Positions 9,528-17,940 of a stretch of 64,000 bases of DNA are shown here, one piece after another (position 1 is the first letter of the stretch; each line of letters starts with the position of its first letter). This DNA is from an uncultured Verrucomicrobiae bacterium (lineage in GTDB: Bacteria; Verrucomicrobiota; Verrucomicrobiia; Limisphaerales; UBA1096). Under the pieces are notes generated by a model. That model worked only from the letters and a program-made list of their open reading frames with translations, did not search any database and had not been told where the DNA came from. The translations under genes were made by a program, and so were the position numbers. The stretch is from positions 1 through 64,000 of the forward strand of contig CALJHX010000004.1 in assembly GCA_937770485.1 (NCBI GenBank), written 5' to 3'.

Positions 9528-12500
9528 TTACCTTTTAATTAGTCGAAAGAATCTCGACTCAGCTGTCGCTGTTTCTTTGTACAAACGACCATCACCTCCA
9601 AAATCAATATTTCCTGAAGGGACATCGCTCCAATCGCCACCAAAACCTTCAACCCATTGCAGAACCGCTTCATCGCCCCCATCTCCCATCGCCCAGGTTA
9701 ATACAAAATTACCGCCCTCTGTTGAGAATGAAACACTTGGCAAACCACCGCTGGCGCCAACCACAATTTCAAATTCCGTGATATCACTGCCATTACCCAA
9801 GTTGTCGAATGATTGCAATTCAACACCGTATTTTCCGTCATACACTGTCTCCCAAGAAATAGTTAAGCCTTCTGTTCCGTCTTCAGGAACGCTTATATAC
9901 CCATCCTCAAAGTATGTGAAATAAACTTCCCATTCTCCATTATCTTTTAATTCTTCTGAATAATAAATCGGCCAAATCTTTCCACCAGGTTCAAGTTCAA
10001 CATTTGAGGCAGTCGGCGACAACCAACTTTCGTTTTCATCACTATTGTCATATAAAATTGTATCTATCGATCCGATTCCATTTGAATCAAATTTTGTCAT
10101 GAATATGAGCGGAATTATCTCGCCGTCTTCATATGCTTGATAATCAGCAAAACTGACCATGGTTTTTGAATTAGTATCCATATACCAACCACCAAGATAT
10201 ACCGGGAATTCGCCTTTTTGCTCCAATCTGTCGACACCTGAACTACCTCCTATTGGTGGAGCTTTTGCTTCGGAATTAATTTGAGATATAACAGGCAATG
10301 TTCCATTCCATGAAAAACTGTAATCCCCAGACCCCTTCAATGGAATATTAGCCACCTCTCCTAAGTATATATAAAGATTAGGATTATCTGACTCTTCATT
10401 GCTTACGACAGAAGCAAAAGCTTCATACGCATCTGGTGAACTATCAATTGAAAATTTAATGAGTGCGGAATCTTGGTAAGTGGCCGTAATTTGTTCACCA
10501 TTAAAGCTATCCAAGCTCTTTCCTCTGCCTGTATCGGTTTGGTTACCTTCTTCGACCACAACAAGAGGAGGAGTAATATCTGAAATTTTGGCGTTTTTAG
10601 TTTGTGCTAATTGATTCAACCATAAATTTCCTCCGTACTCTTCAGCAAAAAAATTCAGCCCATCATACTTCCAACTGACATTGCCTGAATAAGGATAATA
10701 AACAGAAAGCCCCAAAGACTCTTTGCGACTATTTCCTGTAGATTTAGCAATAACCATTGAATTAATTGATTCGGCTAGCTTCAAGCAGGATTCCTTCAAA
10801 TCGCCGTCACTTAGCGAATCAGCCAACTTCAAAGCAAAATGCCCTAAATCAATATAATCGGTGGGCTGTTTCATCTTGCCCACACTATTAATCCAATAAT
10901 GGATAGCATCCCTTCTTGCCCGTGTTATTTTTTCGATATTGCCTGATTGTTGTGTAGTTAATCGTAGTGTGAATTCAATAAATGCAGCATTGAATTCATT
11001 ATATTTATTGAAATCAAACGCAGCATGATTTCTTAATTCTATATCAGCGCCCCATCGGCTGTGATGCTTGTCCCAATATTGTACTTCTTGCCTAGCAAAC
11101 TCTATTGTAGAGGCATTTGGGTTTTTCTTTAGATAATCCAAAGCTCGGTAATCCCATCCTGCTCCATAATCAATTTCAGCACATGCCATGAATACATCAG
11201 TAAGATCATGAAAATCGACTAGAACCTCAACCCCAGCCATTAGGCATGTGTCAAAAGTAACGAAATCAAATTTTGATATTCCAGTTGAAGTAAAGCTTGT
11301 TTGTATGGCATCTCTTATCTTCTTGGTTTTCATCCCGTAATTATCCCAGCTAAAACCAAAATCACCATAAGTACCATTTTGAGAATCCCCGCCATAACCC
11401 GTCCACTGACCTCCATGATCCCAAAGAACCAAGCCATATCTCTTTGCAGGATATTTAGTTATTCCCCAATTGATAAAATCAATCAGTGTATCTGCATTAT
11501 CCATGTTTTTAGTTTCAGGCAACTTCTCTATTGGCTGTGTATCAAATGTAGAATTATTTTTATTGCCATCTATAAGAAATCTACAAACCTGATTTCTAAT
11601 ATCTTCACTAATGTTACTATGTCTTCCAATTAACCAATTGCTGCTAACTTTGTTACCCCGAATCCAAGCCTTAGGATTAAAGTCTGTTTGGACAACAATA
11701 TTAAGTCCATCGCCGCTTCCAACACTTTCCATTTCAATCAAATCCCCTACAAGATTTACACCCAAATTATGATCAGCATGTCCATAAACTAAAATAGTCC
11801 AATTGTCTTCAAGGTCAGGATTGTTGCCCGTTTTTTTAACTTTAAACCCGACTGTCGCTAAAATGTTTCCCCCATCATTCTCAAACAGCGAAACCTGATA
11901 GCTCCCCGGTGCCAAATCGACCTCCACTGAAACCACGCCTTTCGTCTTGGCATCATTGCCTTCTTCCGTTCCATCCACATACAACCGTTTCAATATGTCA
12001 TCATCATCATTCAATTCACCCTCTTTATACAATCCCAGCCAATCCTTCGCATTCCCAGGCCCTCCACTAAAACTAACCTTTATAACCTCTCCCTTCTCAT
12101 ACTCCGCTTTCGATAAACTTAAAACCGGCTCATCCGCTTCCTTCTTGATTACATTTATCGTCACGGTAGCCGTATTCGAATCTGCTTTGCCGTCATTGGC
12201 TTTAAAGGTAAAGCTGTCACTCCCTGAATAGTTCGCATTAGGACTGTAGCTAAGCGACGGGGCAGTGCCACTCAGTGTTCCGTTCTTCGGCTGACTCAAT
12301 ACTGTGAAACTTAGGGTGTCCCCTTCCTCGTCACTCCCACTCAGTGTTATCGACACCGACCCATCCTCATCCACATCCACACTCTGGTTAGCGACCTCAG
12401 GTTTGTCATTAATTCCATTGACTGTAATCGTCACAGTAGCCGCATTTGAATCCGCTGATCCATCATTTGCCTTATAGCTAAAGCTATCATTCCCTGAATA

Positions 12501-13916
12501 GTTCGCATTAGGACTGTAGCTAAGCGTCGGGGCAGTGCCACTCAGTGTCCCGTTCTTCGGCTGACTCAATACTGTGAAACTTAAGGTGTCCTCTTCCTCG
12601 TCACTCCCCGTCAATGTAATGGAAGCAGTACCGTCCTCATTTACCTCCACATCTTGATTCGCAGCCTCCGGATTGTCATTAATTCCATTGACTGTAATCG
12701 TCACGGTAGCCGTATTTGAATCCGCAACTCCATCATTTGCCTTGTAGCTAAAGCTATCACTCCCTGAATAGTTCGCATTAGGACTGTAGCTAAGCGACGG
12801 GGCAGTGCCACTCAGTGTCCCGTTCTTCGGCTGACTCAATACTGTGAAACTTAAGGTGTCCCCTTCCTCGTCACTCCCCGTCAATGTAATGGAAGCAGTA
12901 CCGTCCTCATTTACCTCCACACTCCTGTCCAACACAGTTGGCGCCGTGTTTACCATTGCAGCACCCGTGACACTGAAACTCGCCGAGGCCAGTATCTCAT
13001 AGCCATCGTTCAACAATAAATAAGCCTCATAGTTCCCAATTGGAAGTGGGTCAAAGACAAGCTGCCCCGTCGACTTGCCGATCACCCCTTCATTAGTCCC
13101 GTCTACACGCTGCCATACAGTTGAAGGTTTAACCTCGGGGATATCTCCCACCTTGTAGATTCCCACCCAATCCAGAATATTACCGGGGCCACCGGAAAAC
13201 GAAATAATGACATCCTCTCCCTCATCATACTCCGCCTTCGATAAAATCACCTTCGGCACATCCTGTTCCTCACTCACCTCAAAGGACTCCGAGGCCAGTA
13301 TCTCATAGCCATCGTTCAAGAATAAATAAGCCTCATAGTTCCCAATTGGAAGTGGATCAAAGACAAGCTGCCCCGTCGACTTGCCGATCACCCCTTCATT
13401 AGTCCCGTCTACATGCTGCCATACAGTTGAAGGTTTAACCTCGGGGATATCTCCCACCTTGTAGATTCCCACCCAATCCAGAATATTACCGGGGCCACCG
13501 GAAAACGAAATAATGACATCCTCTCCCTCATCATACTCCGCCTTCGATAAAATCACCTTCGGCGCATCCTGTTCCTCACTCACCTCAAAGGACTCCGAGG
13601 CCAGTATCTCATAGCTATCGTTCAAGAATAAATAAGCCTCATAGTTCCCTATTGGAAGCGGATCAAACCTTAACGCAGCCGTTGTCCCGCCATCCACATA
13701 TGTCCATTGCGTTGACTCATCATCGCCTGGTGTCTGTCCCTCCTTGTAGATACCTACCCAATCCTTTGCGTTACCGGGGCCACCGGAAAACGAAATGACA
13801 ACACTCTCGCCTGGCTTGTATATGGTTTTAGTCGGGGCCAACTCTTGAGCACTGACATGAGCGAGACTCAAAATATAAATAGCTATTATGTAGATTAATT
13901 TGATTTGTTTTTTCAT
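9528..13916 (-). CDS. Secreted peptidase C11 (clostripain-like) protein with cadherin-like repeats, second full paralog
   Basis: The ATG at 13916 starts a signal peptide (MKKQIKLIYIIAIYILSLA...AQ) and is preceded by the same leader as the paralog at 909 (GCC, A-rich block, TTTAATTCGACA), so it is preferred over the frame start at 13949 (1462 aa). Order: three SGGPGN.(K/L)DWVGIY modules of about 102 aa; three 90-aa cadherin-like repeats; a fourth SGGPGN module; then a C11 domain with His834 in LWDHGGQW and Cys891 in FDTCLMAG. The C-terminal region repeats the YLGGW, ADYQ and GGKIWPIYYSEE blocks and ends RFFRLIKR. It is inverted relative to its paralogs. It probably acts extracellularly; the substrate is unknown. 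Confidence 0.88.
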   Translation of the reverse strand: MKKQIKLIYIIAIYILSLAHVSAQELAPTKTIYKPGESVVISFSGGPGNAKDWVGIYKEGQTPGDDESTQWTYVDGGTTAALRFDPLPIGNYEAYLFLNDSYEILASESFEVSEEQDAPKVILSKAEYDEGEDVIISFSGGPGNILDWVGIYKVGDIPEVKPSTVWQHVDGTNEGVIGKSTGQLVFDPLPIGNYEAYLFLNDGYEILASESFEVSEEQDVPKVILSKAEYDEGEDVIISFSGGPGNILDWVGIYKVGDIPEVKPSTVWQRVDGTNEGVIGKSTGQLVFDPLPIGNYEAYLLLNDGYEILASASFSVTGAAMVNTAPTVLDRSVEVNEDGTASITLTGSDEEGDTLSFTVLSQPKNGTLSGTAPSLSYSPNANYSGSDSFSYKANDGVADSNTATVTITVNGINDNPEAANQDVEVNEDGTASITLTGSDEEEDTLSFTVLSQPKNGTLSGTAPTLSYSPNANYSGNDSFSYKANDGSADSNAATVTITVNGINDKPEVANQSVDVDEDGSVSITLSGSDEEGDTLSFTVLSQPKNGTLSGTAPSLSYSPNANYSGSDSFTFKANDGKADSNTATVTINVIKKEADEPVLSLSKAEYEKGEVIKVSFSGGPGNAKDWLGLYKEGELNDDDDILKRLYVDGTEEGNDAKTKGVVSVEVDLAPGSYQVSLFENDGGNILATVGFKVKKTGNNPDLEDNWTILVYGHADHNLGVNLVGDLIEMESVGSGDGLNIVVQTDFNPKAWIRGNKVSSNWLIGRHSNISEDIRNQVCRFLIDGNKNNSTFDTQPIEKLPETKNMDNADTLIDFINWGITKYPAKRYGLVLWDHGGQWTGYGGDSQNGTYGDFGFSWDNYGMKTKKIRDAIQTSFTSTGISKFDFVTFDTCLMAGVEVLVDFHDLTDVFMACAEIDYGAGWDYRALDYLKKNPNASTIEFARQEVQYWDKHHSRWGADIELRNHAAFDFNKYNEFNAAFIEFTLRLTTQQSGNIEKITRARRDAIHYWINSVGKMKQPTDYIDLGHFALKLADSLSDGDLKESCLKLAESINSMVIAKSTGNSRKESLGLSVYYPYSGNVSWKYDGLNFFAEEYGGNLWLNQLAQTKNAKISDITPPLVVVEEGNQTDTGRGKSLDSFNGEQITATYQDSALIKFSIDSSPDAYEAFASVVSNEESDNPNLYIYLGEVANIPLKGSGDYSFSWNGTLPVISQINSEAKAPPIGGSSGVDRLEQKGEFPVYLGGWYMDTNSKTMVSFADYQAYEDGEIIPLIFMTKFDSNGIGSIDTILYDNSDENESWLSPTASNVELEPGGKIWPIYYSEELKDNGEWEVYFTYFEDGYISVPEDGTEGLTISWETVYDGKYGVELQSFDNLGNGSDITEFEIVVGASGGLPSVSFSTEGGNFVLTWAMGDGGDEAVLQWVEGFGGDWSDVPSGNIDFGGDGRLYKETATAESRFFRLIKR
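12160..12969 (-). repeat. Three tandem 270-bp cadherin-like repeats
   Basis: The period is exactly 270 bp, seen for example in the identical starts at 12421 and 12691. The units resemble those of the plus-strand paralog, with D.DGD-type and YSG(S/N)DSF motifs, but form a separate, more homogeneous array. Confidence 0.9.
13010..13620 (-). repeat. Two near-identical 306-bp units encoding SGGPGN..DWVGIY modules
   Basis: The blocks ending at 13255 and 13561 are offset by 306 bp and almost identical, encoding about 102 aa each. Differences are single bases. A third, more diverged unit follows toward the start codon. Confidence 0.9.
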
Positions 13917-13949
13917 TGTCGAATTAAATTTTTGGCGTGAAAGCCGCAC

Positions 13950-14492
13950 TCTTATAAATATACAATATCACAAAAAAAACATTTTTAGTAGAAAAAAGTG
14001 ATGGAAAATGAAGAAACAGAAGGGGGCCTAGTCCTCCCTATAATTAATTGGATTCATTTAAGAGTGTATTCAAATCGATACTTACTGGTAAATCGATGGG
14101 TAAGGATTACGTTGAGCGATAGCGTAAGAGCAACATCGACATCAACGAAAGACGACGAATGCTCAGAACGAAGCAATCCAATGAGATGAACCGTCTTAGA
14201 CAGAGGTAGCAGGAGTCTTTTGCGAAAAAATTATCCGGGCCTCAACTCATTGAGAACAATTCCAACCCAAAGCAAGAAGCCCCCCCCGCCCCCCCCTCGC
14301 CGATGAAAAGGCCGGTTTGTGTGCCTGAAGAGTGGTGTTTGATTGCTCTGAAACAGTGCCTATATAACCGCATTTATGAACTATTGCTGGCATAGAGTCA
14401 TTAATAGATAAATTAAGTATCACTTATAATAAGATGTTTTGCATTTTCTCGCGGGTCTTCTCTTGGTTTTGTCCGGACGGTCTTGCGAAGAA
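13950..14492. other. Intergenic stretch with repeat copy B and a C-rich tract
   Basis: It holds the start region of the C11 gene, repeat copy B, and near 14280-14300 two runs of C separated by a G. No intact gene is supported. The C-run is a likely site of replication or sequencing error. Confidence 0.5.
14049..14209 (+). repeat. Copy B of the charged-protein remnant
   Basis: About 150 bp closely match the reverse complement of 8178-8329, including the ATCGATGGGTAA.GATTACG block and the stretch encoding RTKQSNEMNRLRQ. Here the frame is broken by a TAG after DYVER and another after NRLRQR. It lies on the opposite strand from copy A, so the two copies flank the minus-strand C11 gene as inverted repeats. 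Confidence 0.75.
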
Positions 14493-17060
14493 TCAGCGCT
14501 CAGCCTTGGCATAGACATCGAGCTGATGGATCGACCAGTGCTTGCCATCCGCCAGCCCAATCTGGTTGATGCGGACAAAACGCGTCTTCGTTACCGGGAG
14601 CAGGATGTCGGTGACGGTTGAATTTCCTTTCTGAGGACTGACCACCTGCTTCCATTGCTCTCCATCATCGGAAACTTCCAGCGTGTAGCGGCGCGGATAA
14701 TCGGCGGGTGAACCCTCGCAGCGCAACGTGATCCCGGTGAGTTCGCGAGACTCCTTCATATCAAAGGAGAACCACATGCCCTTCCGCTGCGCACGACCAG
14801 TGTCCCATCGGGTTCTCGGATTGTTGTCGATGGCCTGATCGCATCCTTTGCTCTGGTGGCTGGCGGTCAGTTCCCACTTTGCCATCTCGGCTGCAGGAAT
14901 CGGAGCCATGGCCAGGATCTCTGATGACAGGAACATTTCCTTGCGATCGGCGAGGGCTGCACGAACCGTTGCGACGTCATCCTTACTGACGGACTCGCCC
15001 TTGTTTCCCCATGCACTGCGAACATAGGTCAGCACCGAGGCCAGCCATTCATCATCATAGGATTCGAGTGGCAACATTGGGCCAGGATACGACTTGCCAT
15101 CCAGCTCGCCATGCATCCCTTTGAGCAGGATCTTGATGGGGATGGTTTTCCTCCCGAGAACGCGAGGGGAACCCACGAGTGGGGCTCCGAGCATTACTCC
15201 ATCCAAACCGGGAGCGGAAGTGCCTTTGCCGTTGGCTCCATGGCAGGCAACGCAAACGGTCTGGAAATTCACCTCGCCCTGGGCCGCGAATTTGCTCTTC
15301 TCCTGACGGCGTTTGGCATCGACCATCCGGGCATGCCCGATCTCGGTGATGCGGCTCATTGCTTCGCTACCGGGATGGCTCGCATTGGCTGCCATCACCA
15401 ATTCATCGCCGCCTTCGGCTCCCGTGTACGCCATCGACAACACGACTTGAATCGCGACGTCGATGTCAGCATCAGAGGCAAGCGGTTTGATTGCAGCGAG
15501 CAAAGCTGTATTATTCTTCAGTAGTTCGGGTTCGCAAAGTCGTATCACCGCCGCACGGACACGGGCATCTGGGTCTCGCATTTTTTTCACAATCAGATCT
15601 GTATCGAAAACTCCGAGTCCCTCCAGCGTCCACAACGCATGCAGCCTGCCTAACGGGCTCCCTCCACTCTCGGCCAGGCTTTTGAGCGCAGGAACAGCAC
15701 CCCTATCCTGACGCACGACGATCAACTTCTGAGCCATGTCCCGCCACCAGCCATTCGTGTGAGAAAGCGTGTCGACCAGTTCTGAGATCGGTGCCTTGAG
15801 CATCTGTGGTTTCTTTCGGCGCTCGGTTGATTCATGGACGATGCGATAGATACGTCCGCGCTGAATGTTCTTATCCAGCCCGTAGTTTTCGACCACAGGC
15901 CGAAGGTACGAACCGGGGCGCACCCAGTTGCCCTCCTGAATGATCCCGCGGTACATGTCACAAAGGTAAAGGCACCCGTCCGGCCCCGTCTTGGCATTGA
16001 CGGGCCGAAAGTTGGCATCGCGGCTGCGCAGGAATTCTGTGCCTGGCGTGGCATTGTGCACTACCAATTTACCATTCTCATTCACAACCTTTGCACGACG
16101 CACCAGCCGCCCGACCGGTTCTGGAATGATGTAGTCGCCGTAGAAATCTTCGGGCAGGCGATCGCCACGAAAAATGTGCTGACCTGCGCAGCCGGTGAAA
16201 TTATTGAGCGTCAGACTGTCGGCACGGAATCGTCCCTTGCCACCCTGCACGTCGGGAATCTGTACTAGCGGGAACACTTCGCGAAAACCATTCACCTGCT
16301 CACCGGGGAGAGAAATTTTGCCGTAGACGAGCGGTCGTTGAAAATGCATTGCCGGGTTCTCCCCACCGGCCGTACAGAAAAAATTGCGCCCGACGTCATC
16401 ATGCGTCACGCCCCATTGTCCAGAGCCACCCGGAATGCCTTCAGCGATCACCTTGTCCCCTGCCCAGCGGTAACGCTTAGCGGTGTAGGTCACATACATC
16501 CAGTTGTCGATATTCCAATCGAGCCCACTGGGCTGGTGCTCAAGGTTGCCCCCGCGCTTGCCCCCTTCGTAGACCAGTCTTTTCTCATCTGCGATTCCAT
16601 CGCCGTCCGTGTCTCGATAGCTGTGCAGGTCAAAGGTATCCGTTTCACGAATCAATACCCGATCATCAATCGGCTGGATCATTCGCGGCAGCTTCAACCC
16701 ATCCACGAACACCGAGCGTTTGTCCATGCGGCCGTCGTCATCGGTATCCTCAAGGAGCACAACACGACAGATCGGGTTGTGTTGGTTCTTGCCATCGATT
16801 TCCTGCATGTAGGTGTTCAACTCCGCCACGTAGAGTTTTCCATCGCCATCGAATGCAATCGCTGCTGGTTCCTGCACCATCGGTTCAGCGGCAACAAGCT
16901 CGACGCGATAGCCCTCCTGAAGCTCCATCATAGCCATACTTTCTTCCGGCGAATAGGTGCGGGCTTTAGTATCATAGAGCTTCTGATCGAAGGATTCTGA
17001 AAGAATCACATTGCCTGAAAGCAAAGCTGCGATTGTTGTGATTAGAAAGTGTGAATTCAT
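14493..17060 (-). CDS. PVC-type membrane-bound dehydrogenase with HEAT-like repeats, cytochrome c and discoidin-like domains
   Basis: 855 aa. A short signal peptide (residues 1-22) is followed by a beta-propeller region of the PVC-type membrane-bound dehydrogenase family (GYRVELVAAEP, AFDGDGKLYVAEL, D-rich DTDGDGIAD loop, about 45-400), then HEAT-like alpha repeats (about 430-590), a cytochrome c domain with CVACH near residue 601 and a probable Met ligand further on, and a C-terminal discoidin/F5-8C-like domain (about 720-855). It is probably periplasmic and passes electrons from an unknown sugar-like substrate to haem c. This large family is typical of Verrucomicrobia and Planctomycetes. 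It stands alone, is GC-richer than its neighbours, and no regulatory site is seen. Confidence 0.85.
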   Translation of the reverse strand: MNSHFLITTIAALLSGNVILSESFDQKLYDTKARTYSPEESMAMMELQEGYRVELVAAEPMVQEPAAIAFDGDGKLYVAELNTYMQEIDGKNQHNPICRVVLLEDTDDDGRMDKRSVFVDGLKLPRMIQPIDDRVLIRETDTFDLHSYRDTDGDGIADEKRLVYEGGKRGGNLEHQPSGLDWNIDNWMYVTYTAKRYRWAGDKVIAEGIPGGSGQWGVTHDDVGRNFFCTAGGENPAMHFQRPLVYGKISLPGEQVNGFREVFPLVQIPDVQGGKGRFRADSLTLNNFTGCAGQHIFRGDRLPEDFYGDYIIPEPVGRLVRRAKVVNENGKLVVHNATPGTEFLRSRDANFRPVNAKTGPDGCLYLCDMYRGIIQEGNWVRPGSYLRPVVENYGLDKNIQRGRIYRIVHESTERRKKPQMLKAPISELVDTLSHTNGWWRDMAQKLIVVRQDRGAVPALKSLAESGGSPLGRLHALWTLEGLGVFDTDLIVKKMRDPDARVRAAVIRLCEPELLKNNTALLAAIKPLASDADIDVAIQVVLSMAYTGAEGGDELVMAANASHPGSEAMSRITEIGHARMVDAKRRQEKSKFAAQGEVNFQTVCVACHGANGKGTSAPGLDGVMLGAPLVGSPRVLGRKTIPIKILLKGMHGELDGKSYPGPMLPLESYDDEWLASVLTYVRSAWGNKGESVSKDDVATVRAALADRKEMFLSSEILAMAPIPAAEMAKWELTASHQSKGCDQAIDNNPRTRWDTGRAQRKGMWFSFDMKESRELTGITLRCEGSPADYPRRYTLEVSDDGEQWKQVVSPQKGNSTVTDILLPVTKTRFVRINQIGLADGKHWSIHQLDVYAKAER

Positions 17061-17491
17061 GCTGAGCCGATTGTCATCCCGATGAGCGCAGTTTTCAAGG
17101 CGTTTTAAATATTGCGAAAAATGCTTTCAGCCTCTAAAGCTAAGGGTTGATGGTTGGCCCGAAAGCAAACGAGGCGGAAACTAACGCCATCGTGCAAGTA
17201 ATGGACTTAAAGGGAACTGAGACAAAATAAAACTACGAGCGCTCATCAGGCGATGGGATTGCGCACAATCTAGAACCACAAACCCACGGAGTTCACGTGG
17301 TGGAGTGGGTTACCTTACAAAATACACAATTGATTTAATCGATGCGAGAGAACTCCGGATAAAATCCTATCTCATTTTTTCATTTCTGAACTCAAAAAGA
17401 TTCGCCAGTGCCTTCAATTTTAACAACTCTCACAATTCTACTGTTTCTGAAAGCTGATGCAGAACTATCTGTAAAAGAAAGCTCACTAATA
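17061..17491. other. Intergenic stretch with one stem-loop
   Basis: No gene is supported. At 17281-17311 AACCCAC and GTGGGTT can pair across a 17-nt loop, with no T-run after it. It is likely a decayed or untranslated region. Confidence 0.4.
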
Positions 17492-17905
17492 TTAATGTAT
17501 TTCTGGAATAAAATCATTTCTATTTTCAGTTTTTTTCAATTCACGTTTTTTCAACTTTACTACAGTATCTGATAGTTCTGCTTTATTGACTTTATCATAT
17601 GAATCTAAAGCCAATTTAATCAAACCTAATTTATCCTCTCTTAATATTTTTTCCCTGTCGATATCTACTTCAGATAATAATTCACTTCTGATAATACTTA
17701 TATCGTTAATTAAGTCACAAAATAACTTAACAGTAGCACCTCTTATAATTTGGGTTGATGAGCTATGACATTTCTGAGAAAAATTATCATATGAAATTGC
17801 CTTATCCTTAGATTTTCCCGTCACACCAATTTTCTCAAGACTTTCTGATAAACTTATTTTTTTGTGGTTTGTTATAATTTCTTTCGTAATTGCATGCATT
17901 TTCAA
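17492..17905 (-). CDS. Hypothetical protein, 137 aa
   Basis: An AT-rich frame from an ATG at 17905. The product is charged and helical-looking, with a Lys/Glu-rich C-terminal half (VVKLKKRELKKTENR). No signal peptide, membrane segment or known motif is visible. It lies 35 bp downstream of the Kelch-PQQ gene on the same strand and could be the last gene of that operon. No family is recognised; it may be a real small gene of the AT-rich accessory region. Confidence 0.45.
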   Translation of the reverse strand: MKMHAITKEIITNHKKISLSESLEKIGVTGKSKDKAISYDNFSQKCHSSSTQIIRGATVKLFCDLINDISIIRSELLSEVDIDREKILREDKLGLIKLALDSYDKVNKAELSDTVVKLKKRELKKTENRNDFIPEIH

Positions 17906-17940
17906 AATTTTAAGAGGATAATAGATGATTATATCAAAAG

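Noticed and set aside
17281-17311. Rho-independent terminator
   Set aside because: Stem of 7 bp with a 17-nt loop and no T-run; kept only as an unassigned stem-loop.
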